From: Tetrahymena thermophila SB210
Lineage: Eukaryota > Ciliophora > Oligohymenophorea > Hymenostomatida > Tetrahymenidae
DNA: 64,000 bases
Assembly (NCBI RefSeq): GCF_000189635.1
Contig: NW_002476237.1
Coordinates: forward strand, 372,001 to 436,000
Reading direction: 5' to 3'
Positions 1 to 14,469 of this stretch are shown here, piece by piece. Within the stretch, counting starts at the first letter, position 1, and every line of letters begins with the position of its first letter. The position numbers were made by a program, and so were the translations under genes. The notes below the pieces were generated by a model. That model had not been told where the DNA came from, did no database searches, and worked only from the letters and a program-made list of their open reading frames with translations.

Positions 1-470
1 ATTTGAATTTCCAGCTTATTTTAATTTTTTTTGCAACAAAAAACAAATATGTCTCATATGTACCAAAAGTGCAAAAAAAGATATATAAAATATATTCTAA
101 GAGACGCTAATAGGCCCTCTTTCTCACGAAGTAATGACTTTAAATTTAAGCAACCTCTAAATTTAAAAAACATATTGCAAAATTTTGTTTTTGAAGTTTT
201 CTGAAACAATTTTTGATTGTATTTAGCTTTTTAAAATTATTTAAAAAATAGAATTTAAGTGATGACTTTTACCATAAAGTACCCTCAAGCTCTTACCCTG
301 ACTTTATCAATGAAAGAAAGATATTTTCATCAGTAAAGATTAATTTTTTTGTTTTATATAAAGATTTTTATTGAGGTATTTTTTAACAAGAATTTAAGCA
401 TTGATATTTATTTAAGTTACAAATAAAAATGAACAAATGAATTATTTAAACTTTTTTTTTCATATAAAAG
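1..470. other. AT-rich leader region; probable 5' exon/intron of the next gene
   Basis: No complete gene is visible. The reading frame of the next gene is open back to 471 without a convincing ATG, and a TGA lies in that frame at 438-440. The sequence just before 471 (T-rich then AAAG) looks like an intron acceptor, so a short first exon probably lies in here. Candidate ATGs at 262 and 310 run to a GT at 333, but that donor gives the wrong phase for the exon at 471, so the first exon is unresolved. Confidence 0.4.
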
Positions 471-2996
471 AATCCACTTAATCCATCTGAAGATATAAAA
501 ATTGACACTCTTTTAAACTTTAAAGTATTTGATGACATTACGAAAAGTGTAATAATTTAAGAAAATGGCTTCACGATAGAAATCTCTCTATAAAATTAAG
601 GATTTATTGAAATTAAGCAGGATAATGAGATAATTGCTTATTTCTAAGATCAAGTAGAACTTACTGATTCAAACAAATCAAGTTCTTCAAATTTAAATTT
701 AGAGATGGGAAGGTTATACAAAAAAAATAGTATGTGCTGTTCTCCATGCTTTGAAACAGGATTAAAATTAGATGATTTTCAAGAAACTCCCTCACCTATT
801 CAAAAATTTTAAAGAAGTAACACAATAAAAAAGAACTCAATGCTTTAAGTTGAGTTTGTACCGCCTGATTTTGGTGTCACAATATTAGGGTCTTCTCATG
901 GTAGCAGATTTATTTTTGCAAATATGAATGAAAATTTAAACAAAAAATAAAATAAAAAGGATTTGATCCTAATGGAAGTACAAGTGGATTCATTATTTGG
1001 ATTTATGGAAGAGGTATTATGGTTGATCCTCCTCCTTTTTCTAATGATTATCTAAAAAGTCTTGGAATTAACTATTAACTTATAAACGGTATTATTATTA
1101 GCCACTGTCATGCAGATCATGATGCAGGAGCATTTCATAAAATAGTAGCAGATTAAAAAATAGAAGTAATTCATTAAATATTTAAAATTAGTGCTATAAT
1201 TATTTTAATTTACGGAAAAATAGGTTATAACAACAAGAACAATTATGAATAGCTTTTTAAGGAAATATTCAGCAGTCTCTTAAATTGATTAAGAATAGCT
1301 AAAAAGACTATTTGTATTTAGACCAGTTATAATGGGAACAACATTGAAAATATATGGTGCAAATTTTAATTTTTTTTATTCGTTCCATACAATCCCTTCA
1401 CTTGGATTTGAAGTTGAAGTCAATAATAAAATATTATATTTTTCTTCTGATACCTATTATAATCCTAAGCAGTAAAAAATTTAATTTATCCTTTCTTTTT
1501 TCTAATAGCTTTTTTAGAATTAGATAATACTGCGCTGATGGCAGAATATCTAAGGATAGATGCCAGTAATTAGCAGATATAGATTTCTCCAAGTACGATT
1601 TAATCTTGCATGAAGCTGGTGTGCCTCCTATTCACACTCCATAATCAATCTTAGCTGATTTACCTGAAAAAATAAAAGAAAAGCTCTATCTGATCCATAT
1701 AGCTCATAAAGATCTCCTTCCTAATTCTGGTTTAAAAATCCCTGGTGTTGGTATTTAGAATACAATAACTATTATAGATTAAGATACTCATTCCGAAATT
1801 AGAGTTTTGAAAAGATTAGACATATTAAGTAAAGTAGATCTTTTTGAAGATTTGTCTATTAAGCACGCCAAGCATTTAATTGATGCTGTCTAAGTAGAAG
1901 AATATGAAAAAGGTGATATTATATTTAAAGAAGGAGACATTGGCCATAAATTTTTCATCATTCAGTCAGGAGCAGTGAGGATATATACTGACAATGAGAA
2001 CATATAGTAAAATTTTCATTTTTATTTTCAGAAATTCAATATAAAATAAACATTTTATTAGAATTGACAAGGTGTTTAAAGTTGGTGATTATTTTGGAGA
2101 AGGTTCTCTTTTAGACTCATCTAATAAAAGAATAGCACAGTAAATATCTAAAAAAATTAATCCATATTTATAATGTTTCTTAATTAACTTATAGGGCTGA
2201 AGCTATTACTGACTGCTAGTTGCTAACTCTAGAAAGGCATGACTTTCACTTTTTATTCGGAGGTTCATTGGGAGGAAAAGGAATAGTAATTTAAAAGCTC
2301 AAGTAACTGAACAAAGCTAGAAACTGTTAAGCTAGTGATATTGTGAATAAGTAATAATAAAGCTAATTAAATTTTATTTTATAAACCTATTTGCTCATTT
2401 TAAATAAATATTTATCAACTTAAAATAAACATATTTACTAATTAAAAATAAGCAATTTAATCTACTTCCCACACTATACTATTAAATAAAATACTATTAA
2501 TTAATAAAATAATATTAGGAACTCGATATTCAGCGAATTGGAATAAGGATAAAAAACTTAGCTAGAGATGATCATGAAAGAGGTTGTGTTTGAATCAAAT
2601 TAAATACTGTGGAGGTAAGGAGAGCAACCTTAATATGCTTTTATTATTAAGGAAGGTTTGATTTTGTTTTTTAAATAAAACGATGATGTCCTTAGACTTT
2701 CTGACGAAGAAATATAAGAAATAAATAGAACTGGAAGTTTTTCTTGCATTTCTGATAATGTAGACACTATCATAGAAAGTGAAGAAAGTATTCATGGTCC
2801 TTTAAAATTCATATTATCAACAGGGGCTTTTATAGGAGATACAAAAGCCATTCATTCTCAATCTTCTATGAGAAGTTATTGTGTGTGCAAAACTAGAGTT
2901 AAAGCATTTTAAATTTTATGCAATGATTTCTAAAATTTCTTAGCCCATAATCCTGGCTTAAAACTACTCTTTGAAGAAAAAGAATTTTTTGAGTGA
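471..2996 (+). CDS. Metallo-beta-lactamase-fold hydrolase fused to cyclic-nucleotide-binding domains (5' end unresolved)
   Basis: Seven exons fit: 471-900, 960-1165, 1224-1471, 1509-2006, 2062-2139, 2195-2350 and 2519-2996 (TGA 2994-2996). They sum to 698 codons including the stop. The first ~140 residues are unrecognised. A metallo-beta-lactamase fold follows, with the metal-binding motif SHCHADHDAG (HxHxDH), a later His in SFHTIPSLGFEVE, the Asp in FSSDTYYN and a final His in LIHIAHKD, so the metal site looks complete. Next is a cyclic-nucleotide-binding (CNB) domain with EKGDIIFKEGDIG, QSGAVRIYTD and the phosphate-binding-cassette-like VGDYFGEGSLL. A second, more divergent CNB-like unit contains LSTGAFIGDTKAI. 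From family knowledge it could be a cyclic-nucleotide-regulated hydrolase; the substrate is not readable. Introns are 37-168 nt. The true start lies upstream in an unplaced exon, or possibly at ATG 705. Confidence 0.8.
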
Positions 2997-3568
2997 TTAA
3001 ATTATTTATTTTAGATATCTTCATTAAGCAGTTAATAATAAATATATTGTTATTGCCCTTCCTTCACACTACATAAACTAAACTCAGCTTTTTTACTTTT
3101 AGACCTAACAATTCTTTGAAAATACTTGAAGAGCATAACTAAAATAAATATTTCTATCCACTAAGTCTTAATCTTAAAGCTCTCACTTAAATCTTTTTCT
3201 CTTTACTTTTTTCCTATATTGCTTTTATGTTAAATTAACAAATATATAAAGCTTTATTGTAAAATTGATATCTTTCGATTACTAATTTTGTATAGACCAT
3301 ATGTATGTATGTATATTAAATTTACTTAAAATATTTCTCAGCTAATTATTTGTAGCGAATTATTTAGATTATTTTTTAAATAATTCAAATTTATTGATTT
3401 AACAAAGTACCTTAATAATTGGATCTATCTCTTATTTTTTAAACTGTATCTTCCTATTTATAAATATGATTCTAAAAATTAGACAACAAATGCATAAAAA
3501 ATGAAATTTTTTAAATAATTTTTATATAAAATTAAATTAAAAAATAAAAAATAAAATAGAATAAATAA
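2997..3568. other. Intergenic, AT-rich
   Basis: This is the spacer between two genes on the same strand. It has AT-rich homopolymer runs and a short ATGT repeat near 3300-3315. No gene or structured element is seen. Confidence 0.5.
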
Positions 3569-4363
3569 ATGGAATTACTAGATTCAGATATAGGCTCTCA
3601 AATAAATTAGTAGGTTGAAGGAAAAAATTTTAAAGAAGTGGAGGATATCTATTTACAAAATATACAATCTGCTAAATTCACCTCGGAATACAGAGAAAAA
3701 ATTTAATCTTTCCCAAATTTAATATGCTTTAGCCTCACTAACATGAATTTCAGCAAAATATAAGATCTTCCTATTTTAAAGAGACTGCTAAGATTAGAGA
3801 TATGTTATTGCACCTTCGATATCAGTAGTCTCAATTAAATTTACATTTAATTTCCAAGGCTTGTGAGTTTAAGGCTAGTTGGATGTAATATTAGCTCATA
3901 TTCATAAATTGAATGTTTAACAAGCTTGCCAGACTTGGCCTAATTAGATCTATTTAATAATCCTATTTACAAATTTAATTACGAATATCAGAGCTTTCAT
4001 TAAAAAATGTTCGAATTATTTCCTAAATTGATGTATTTGGACAATCTTAAAAAAGATTTCTCAAGAGCTTGTACCATTCCTATAAATTAGATTGATCCAA
4101 AATAACTTATTCAAGAAGTTGAAATCCCTAAATTTGTAGATAAACTCAACAGATCAAACATAAACTCTTAGAATAATAGTTTTAATTCTAATAAATTGAC
4201 ACGTAAAAATAATATTAACAATCCAAACAAAAGAAGGGCTGACAATTCAGACGAAGAGGATGATGACCTTGATGAAGATTACCAAGAAGATAGTGATGAA
4301 CCATCAAATCAAAGACATGGCTATCAAACTAGAAAATAATAGAAATTAGCTGCATACAAATGA
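3569..4363 (+). CDS. ANP32-like leucine-rich-repeat acidic protein
   Basis: A single exon of 264 aa runs from ATG 3569 to TGA 4361. The middle holds leucine-rich repeats (FPNLICFSLTNMNFSKIQDL, LVSLRLVGCNIS, LPDLAQLDLFNNPIYK), followed by an LRR-cap-like segment (FELFPKLMYLDNL). The tail is strongly acidic (DEEDDDLDEDYQEDSDE) and then ends basic. LRRs followed by LFNNP, a cap and an acidic tail is the arrangement of the ANP32 (acidic leucine-rich nuclear phosphoprotein 32) family: histone-binding nuclear proteins linked to chromatin, phosphatase inhibition and mRNA export. The length is close to that of animal ANP32. It differs from the classic family in a longer linker (about residues 175-220) between cap and acidic stretch. 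The terminal basic QTRKQQKLAAYK could act in nuclear import, which is inference. Confidence 0.85.
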
Positions 4364-7300
4364 CTGAATAAAATATAGTTGTTAAAGTTTCAGCAAATTA
4401 TAATAAAACATATTTATCATTCATTAAAAATGTTCTCAAAAATTAAACAGCATATAAAATCCATGTTTTATTTCTTTTTAATTGACTCTGAAATAAATTT
4501 ATTTTTAAATACTTTTTCATTTTATGTGATTAATTTATTTTTAAATATTCTAAAATAATTTTTAAAATATAATTTGCTTTGTTAAGTTTGAAGTATTTAA
4601 GCTCAGATTTAATTCATATAGAAATAATTCGTTCATTTTTTTTTTCATTTTAATCCTTAAATAAATAAATAAACTTTGAGTTTATCTTTTCTTATTTGAT
4701 TATTTTTTCAATAAAAATTGGTCAAAATAACCTTTTTCGCCTTACTAATGAAAAATATATATCAAATCATAAAGAAAATAGAGTTTTATTGAAAAATAAT
4801 TGTTTTATAATTTCGAAATATATTGCAATATCATAAAATAAATATTGATGTTTCTTAATCACTTTCATATTGTTATAAAATAATCAAAATTATGATATGA
4901 AGAAAATTTTTGAAATAAAAATCATTAACAAATAATATTAATTGATTGATAAAATTCATAGAAATTAGTTACAATATTTCGAATCAACAATATAACAAAA
5001 ACAAAGATAAACAAGTAAATAATGTTTTAGTCGAGAATAAGTATTGTTGATGCCTTTTTAGCATTTTATATGTTTTTAATTTTTTGTAATGAAAATTTGG
5101 AAAATATTTAGCTTATCAAAAGCAAATATTAGCAAAAAAATTTGTTTTTTGGAAAACAATTGTAGATTAATATTTTACATATTTAATTTAAAAAATATAT
5201 GGTTATTGTCAATTACATTTATAATAACGAGAAAAATAAATAAAGATAGAATTATTTGAACTATTAAAACCTAATTTAAAAAAATGATGATTCTATTTTT
5301 TTATCTAACATCTTACTATTCAATTTAGATAAAAAACTAACCTAATTTAATCTTCTTTTTAAATTTCAATTTTTAGCAAAAGGTAGATACAAGTCGAAAT
5401 AAAATTCTTAAAAAATATAATGAAACATCTTTTTTAAGTTACACTTAACTTTCATAAATATTTTTAAATTTAGATTGTTCATTAATTTTGTATTATCTTA
5501 AGAAAATATTTGGATTATTTCATAAAAAATATCACAAATATTTTTCGAATCATAAGCTTATCTTATTATTACAAAATGACATATGTTAGTTATTATTGGA
5601 AAACGAGTTATGTAATTATAAAAAATGACTAACTTTAGATATATAGCTGAAAAAGATAAAAATAAAATTTTTAGATATTACCCACTTTCATTAGCTAATT
5701 TAGAAATAAATATCTTTTTTAATTTAATATTTTCTAATATATTATATATACTTTTATTTATTTACTTATTTATTCTTGGTTTTCTGTAAACAATTATGCT
5801 GAATAAGAAATCGCTCTTTGTCATTTTAATTACTATAAATATCACAAAAGCTTAATAAGGTAATATATTAGATAATACTCAAATATAAAAACTGCGTCAT
5901 CATTGTCTTTTAAAACTTATTATTACAACATTTTAATCTGCATTAACAAATACAAGAATGTTAAGTCTTAAAATATAATACATTTCCTATTTTTTTTATT
6001 TTTCGAGTAGTAAAATAATTCAAATTTTTTTTTAATACTTACTTACTTAACCACCACTATTTTAAACAATCTTTAATACAATATAGTATTAATAAGCTTT
6101 TCAGAGTTTTAATAAGCTTTCCAGTATAGGTCTTTTATTTTATTATTACCATTTCAAACTCAGTATAAATTAATGTCGATTTGCTAAAATAATCATAAAA
6201 CCAGTAAAATCTATTTATAATTATTATTTTAAATGACATATGATATAAATAAATAAACAAAAGAATTTCAATTAAAATCATCGCAATTTTAAAAATGAAT
6301 GTTTCTTATTTAATTTAAAAAAAACAATTTTTATAAATAGTTTGATGCTAAATAACAGCAGTATCTCTCTACGTTGAATAATTGAAGTAAAACAATTACT
6401 CATTTAAAATATTCTCTTAGAACATAAATTAATTAGATATTAAAAAATAAAACAAAAGATTGTTGACGTTATTTAGTGTTTTAAAGAATAAATTTTATAT
6501 CTAAGGTATGTGTATCTTCATTTACGTAATTAAATTTTTTCTATTTCATAACTTACCTCAATTAAATTGAATATCTTAATGATAATCTATTTTTTAATTT
6601 TCCTTTAGAATAAAGCTAAGAAATTCATAAATAAAAACAAAATTTATCAATCAAAATCAATTATATCAATTACAATGCTGATGTTATTCTTTTTTATGGA
6701 TTTCAACATAACTTTGTCAAAAATACATTTAAAAGCACTGAATTTTATCAATATATATATTTAACTATTACCATAAAAGTATCCAGCAATTTATTGTTTT
6801 TTATTTACTACTTATAACATTCAAAAGTAAAATATAAAAAATAAATAAATGTACATTTTTTAAGTTTATTGAGAAAAAAATAAAATATTTATAATTTTAT
6901 TTGATATGGTTGTAAATTGAGAGTTTAACATTTGATGTTTATCAAACTATAATTTACATAGAATTTTTTAAAAATAAAGAAAGAATAAATTATTTATGAA
7001 TGTATATATATTAATCAATCACTCCTCACCTAAGTAAATCAATCTTTTAATTTTAAAAAATATTAATTAATGATGTAAAGTTTAATGATAATAGTAAATA
7101 TTTGTGATGATTTGGAATTGATTGATAATAAAAGATATGCATTCTTAGAGTATTTTAAAGACCAGATAATAATATATAAAAAAAACAATAATTTAAAAAC
7201 CAAACAAATTAGATTTAAATACAGAAAAAATCATAAAAATAATCAAAATATTTTTAATAAAAACTAAATCAAAATCAATCACTTTTTTAGATAATATTTT

Positions 7301-7583
7301 TTACACAAAACATCATATTGCAAATAAAAGCGAATTATTTTTATTGAAATAATAATTTAGAGCTTAAGAATACTAAGTCTAGTTTGTCAAAAAATAAGAA
7401 TAATTCATTCGCGTTCAAAATCTTAAGAGTTATAAGTCGAAAAATCATTAAGATATTCTACTTTCTATTCATCACAATTGCTCAATCAAAAACTTTAATT
7501 ACCAGGAAAAAAGAGGAGCTAACTAACTTACTTACTTACTTACTAGTGATAATAAATTTTACAAGTAGCAATTAAAAAATAAA
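4364..7583. other. 3.2-kb AT-rich intergenic region
   Basis: No gene can be supported. Open stretches occur on both strands, as expected when only TGA stops translation, but their composition is unlike the exons here (mostly Ile/Asn/Lys/Phe, no motif). One short ORF starting at ATG 5024 begins with a hydrophobic stretch; it is too short and AT-rich to call. The last few hundred bases before 7584 are probably promoter and 5' UTR of the kinase gene. Confidence 0.5.
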
Positions 7584-9419
<1,836 letters not shown>

Positions 9420-10185
9420 ATGATATTTCTTGCTAATTAATGCTGTTGTATGATAGCAAAAAAACACAATTTTAGAAATAAAAACCTACTATCTATATTA
9501 ACAAATATAAAATTTGATTAATAAATCACTATTTATATATTAAAAAAAAGTTTAACTCTTTCTAGGAATAATTGACTGGTTCCATCCAATTACTCTTTTA
9601 AAGTATTATAAATTCATATTAAAATTTTGTAATTAAATAATTAAATAAATAAAGCATACCACTTTTAAAATAATCTCTGCATATTTTTTATTTTTGATCA
9701 CAATTAATTATAAGCAACACATTTAAAATAAATAAATTTTGTAGAAATCCCTCCAAAATTCTATCATTATTAAATATAAGTTAGAATATTTTTAAATATT
9801 TGAATGAGGGGTAGATTAATTGAACATTAGCTTTTTTTACTAATAAAAAACATAAATTTAGCAATAGTTATGTTTAGTAATTCATTTTTTTAATAAGAAA
9901 ATAACTTATTTAAAACATTTCTTTAAATAATTACCAAAAGTAAAATTTTTAAAAAGAAAAAGAAAAATAATTTAGACAAATCATCAATCAATCGATTAAT
10001 GGGTTTATTTATTTATTTATTTATTTATTATTTATTGTTTATTATTTACCAATTGTTTATGAATGTATTTTTAATTAGAATGTAAATTTGTAGAATTTGA
10101 TTTATAAAAGATTTGTTATATAGTTTGAATTTAAATATAAATTTGTTACATTATATAATATTTATTAAAGTAAAGAATTTATCAA
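9420..10185. other. Intergenic, convergent gene ends
   Basis: This is the space between the 3' ends of the AGC kinase (+) and the receptor (-). It is very AT-rich and contains a TTTA microsatellite at 10004-10030. No gene is seen. Confidence 0.5.
10004..10030. repeat. (TTTA)n microsatellite
   Basis: Six consecutive TTTA units plus a partial one, followed by imperfect continuation to about 10047. Confidence 0.85.
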
Positions 10186-11458
10186 TCAATCAATCACTAA
10201 ATTGTTATTTTCTTTTAAAATAGAATCACTATCTTTGTATAAGTATTTTTACCTAAGAGCTTAATTTCTATTAATTTCACTATTATCATAGACGTTTTCA
10301 ATATTTGATATATCATTATCTCCTTAATTATCATCATAATCTTCATTTAATTTAATATGAATAGAATTAGATATGTCCGAGTTATTTTCCTAAATTTTAT
10401 TGATTGACTTTTACATAGAATTTAGATTTATTAAAGAATCTTTTGAGGCCAAAACTTAACTCTCTGTGTTTTTATAGCAGATTGAAAAGGGATTAATGGA
10501 AAGATAACCATATACTATTGAATTTAAAAATCCATTTAAAGCAACAAAGTTCAGGTCAAATTTGTTTAGCCAAGTTATTTCCTCACCTCCATTGAGAGAT
10601 TCAATAACTCTTTCTGCAATCAACCAAATCCATGATAAAAGCAGAATGGAAGGGTATAGAGCTAAATTTCTAACTTCTTTTGGAAACTATTCTTATTCAT
10701 TATTTCTATTTTGATAATATCTGTAGCATATTTTTCCAACGTAGTATACATCTAGGCAAAGTACTATAATAAAAGTCATGTAGTAGAATGATGTTCTAAA
10801 AATAATACCTAAGTAATCTGTTTACCCATTACTCTCATCTAAGACAAGAAAACACATAACTTACTCAATAGGCGGGATATATCCATATCTATTGAAAAAC
10901 AGCGGGCTTATTGATAAAACATTATTATAAATTAAAAAAATTTTCTAAAATTAGCCTTTAAATTTTAACCACATATATCGAATAAAGTGCAAAATAATTA
11001 AAATCCTTCTAATAAATATGAAAATTATGTGGTTTTACAATAATCTGAAAAGCTAATTTAATTTACATGAAAGAAATGATGAATGGGAGCACTATCGTGT
11101 ATCCTGAAAAGTATATTATAGGATTTTTAGTTTAGATCGGAATCTTTCTTATCAGGAATGTATACAGAGTCCAAGAAATAGCTAAAGCGCTAAAAAAAGA
11201 TCCATTGGTGGTGAATAGTTTAACTATTCCTTAAAATTTGCAGGCAAAATCTGATATTGCTGAATCAGGAGAAGCGAAATAGTAGATCATAGGGATAGCA
11301 GCATTAAGCGCCCATATAAAATCAAATAAAAATATAGGTAGCACCAACTTAAATGAATATGTCCTTGACTCTTCTTTAAAAATGAAGTAAGCAATCAACA
11401 TTCCTGTTGATATTAATGTTAATAGCAAACAAACAAAAAGAATTATTTCTTAAATCAT
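10186..11458 (-). CDS. Seven-helix receptor, slime-mould cAMP-receptor (CAR)-like GPCR
   Basis: Two exons on the minus strand, 11458-11039 and 10944-10186 (TGA at 10188-10186), give 392 aa. The 94-nt intron keeps phase. Hydrophobic helices include residues ~5-25 (EIILFVCLLLTLISTGMLIA), the segment LVLPIFLFDFIWALNAAIPM, SFFSALAISWTLYTFLI, the stretch with GYTIVLPFIISF, FYYMTFIIVVLCLDVYYV, LYPSILLLSWIWLIAERVI and LNGFLNSIVYGYLSINPF. The DFACKFQG before helix 3 with the SFFSALAISWTLY pattern matches the CAR/Frizzled-like receptors of Dictyostelium and ciliates. The C-terminal ~115 residues are hydrophilic, rich in Asn/Asp/Ser, fitting a cytoplasmic tail. The ligand is unknown. A TGA lies in frame upstream of ATG 11458, supporting that start unless a further 5' exon exists. 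Confidence 0.75.
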
Positions 11459-14400
11459 AGGTTTCTCAGTACTAGCTCGATCTCACAATGAATACTGAGC
11501 CTATCTTAGTAAGCTAATAGACTTGACAAGAATTAAGAGGTTAACTCTAAATCTAAATTTGAACAAATTATGAAATTTTGAGCAATTTTACTTACTTGGA
11601 ATAGGGTAATTTATTAGGTTTTTAATCTCTTTTTTTATATATTGAAATTGAAAAAAAAATCTAATAAATAAATAAATATTTAAAGCATTTTGATTTTATT
11701 TTAAGTATGTTAACCAAGTAATGATTTTTTTAACAAGTTCTATCAAAAATTTAATCATTAACATTCACCCGATTCATTCGTGTATCTGTCACTTAATTTC
11801 AAATACATATTTTTATAAAATACTTAATATATCCTTTGATGAAAAAATCTTAAATTTAACGTTGTAACTTTCATTTGTCAAAATTCGATAGAATTTCTTT
11901 ATATTTTGTTTTATTATTTTATAAATAATTCGTTTCTTTAATGAAATAAATTTCTAGAATTTAGGATCAAGTATTACATAATAGGTATTTAGTAATTGTG
12001 ATAATAAGAAATGTCATTGAATAAAAATCTAATCAATTCTTTAAAATGTTTGTTTAATCATAAAAATATTATTTTTTAAATGATTTCAAAATGAAAAATA
12101 TAAAAACTAGTTAAAAATTCATATAAAAATTAGCTTACAAAAATCATTTTATTATATTATATTATATCTATTACACTAAATATAAAATGCAGACTTATTT
12201 TGAGTTTATACTTCAATAACACAGAATTTTTGATTTTAATTTACAATCAAATCATACTCTGATATAATTTTTTAGTTTACATATTAAGAAATATTTTTAT
12301 CTGCTAATTACTTATAAAAATGTACTTTGATTACTCTCAAAAGAGACAAAATTAATTAAATATTGAATTACGTGTGTGTTTTAAAACACCTCTCTAAAAA
12401 CTTTATATTTATACTATTTTTATTATACATCAATAGATTTCAAATCTATCTTTAAGTAAGCAGTAAGAGATAAATCTAAAAAAAGAAATATGAAAATAGT
12501 CAAAAACATACAATCTAAATAATTATTCTTTTATTAAATTAATAGAACTTTAAAATATCTTTCATATTCTTTTATAAAATTCAAAATAAAAATGTATTTT
12601 TTATCCAGTAAAACTTGAGAATACTAAATTAACTTATCTACCCAAAAACCTATTTTATCTCACTCTTCTGAAAATTGATCATTTTAAATTCTTAAGGAAT
12701 ATAAATCTTATAAAAAAAAGAGCTTTTCTGATATTTAATTATTGTAAATTTATAGTTATTAATTAAATGAGAGTATTTTTATAATTAGCCTAACTAAGTT
12801 CTAACTATAAAATAAGTATTGAAAAAATATGAATAATATTTTTGTAGAAATTAATAACACAATCACGATGCCAAAAGTTATCTTATTCTTAGATTGTTTA
12901 AATAATATTTTAAATTATAAATTTCTAAACAGCTCAGAATTCTATAGCTTAACATTTTTTGGATAATATAATATTTCTCTTTGATTTTTTCTATACATAA
13001 ACAAATATAAAATAAGTTTTTGTAGCAAGTATCTTTACTTTTCTAAAAATTCTTTCTTAATTTAAAATTAGAATTATTTAATCAAGTTACAAATTGTAAA
13101 TTTTGTAAAACAAACAATTTTAAAAGCCTATTATTTATTTTATTATTCACATATTATAATACTGAGTAATAATTAGAAAAACTGAAATTTAGGTATTTAA
13201 TTTGAATTGAATTTCCTTGATAATAAATATTACTTTGAATATTTTATATTTTAAATTTCCATTATTTAAATTCGTTCAATATTACATTTTTTATTTATTT
13301 TATTAAGAAAAATGATAATCTATAAAAATTTTATTGCCAAAAATTCTTCAATATGTGATTTTTAATTTTGCTATTTCATAATTATTTATCTAAAATTTAG
13401 ATTACATTGATTCTTCAGTAACCTAATAGTTTATTAATTGAGAAAAAGGATAAATATTTATTTTATTACTAAAGAGAAATTTTTCAAAATATTAATTTAC
13501 ATATTATTTTTATGTTTAAAATAGCAATTTTTTTGAAAACAATATTTTAATCTTTTTATTGAACTTGATTTTTGTTTTAGGTTCATACAAATTTGTTTTA
13601 TAATTTTTTTTATTTTCTTCAAATTCAAAAATCGCTGATTTTATTCATTCATATAAATATTTACCTTTTTTCTAAGATTTGTTTCGTATGTTTCTTTATT
13701 ATTTTATTTATTGTAAAATAATATTTCTAAATTTATTATTTTTTACTTATAAAATAAAAAATGTAATCTTACTTGAAATACAATGACCTAATTTTAACAT
13801 CTTGAAGTTTAAAAAAAAACTTCTTCAAATAAAAAAAATAATAATATAATATATTTTTAAGTGATATTTTATTTTTATTAATATTTCATAAAGAATATGC
13901 AAAAAAGGAGAAAGAAGAAATTTTCATTTTACATTGAAATTCTATTGTTACTTCAACTCTTAATTAATTTATTAATATAAATAGCTTTAGAAAATCAAGG
14001 AAACAAACAAAACAGCCTTTTCTGATGTTAAATCTTAAAAACTTTTTAAATTCATTCTTAAAAAAAACTAAAAAAGTTGTGATTTTACACCAAAAAAAAA
14101 TAAGAGCTTGCTTTTATTTTTGAATAAAAAACTTTAAAAGCAAAAGAAATTATTAAAGAAAATTTTATTAAATTATACTTTTACTACAAGTCTTCATTAA
14201 TTTGTAAATAATTTTAGAAAATTAATTTACAAAAAATCTTCTCTACTTTCTTTTACTGATATTAAATTAAATTAAAGTAAATTAAATAATTAATATTGTA
14301 TTGTGTCCATAAAAAATAAATTTTTGGTTTATCTTGTAAGATAACTTAAGTCAAGTTGAATTAGTTAGCTCACTAAGATTAATCAAAAATTTATGTTTTT

Positions 14401-14469
14401 AAGAAAAGCTAATTAATTATTTTATTTATATACAAAATATAGAAAGGTAAAAGAGAGAATCAATATAAA
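11459..14469. other. 3-kb AT-rich intergenic region between divergent genes
   Basis: It separates the receptor (-) from the first histidine kinase (+) and must hold both promoters. Base composition is uniformly AT-rich with long A and T runs. I see no gene, RNA motif or extended repeat. Confidence 0.5.

Noticed and set aside
7085-7575. Two short plus-strand open frames upstream of the AGC kinase.
   Set aside because: Their composition is AT noise (Lys, Asn, Ile, Phe) with no motif, and frames of this length are expected when only TGA stops. They probably lie in promoter or 5' UTR.
10390-10414. An apparent 25-nt intron in the receptor gene.
   Set aside because: It arose from a misread T run on first pass. 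With the bases recounted, the frame is continuous and no intron is needed.
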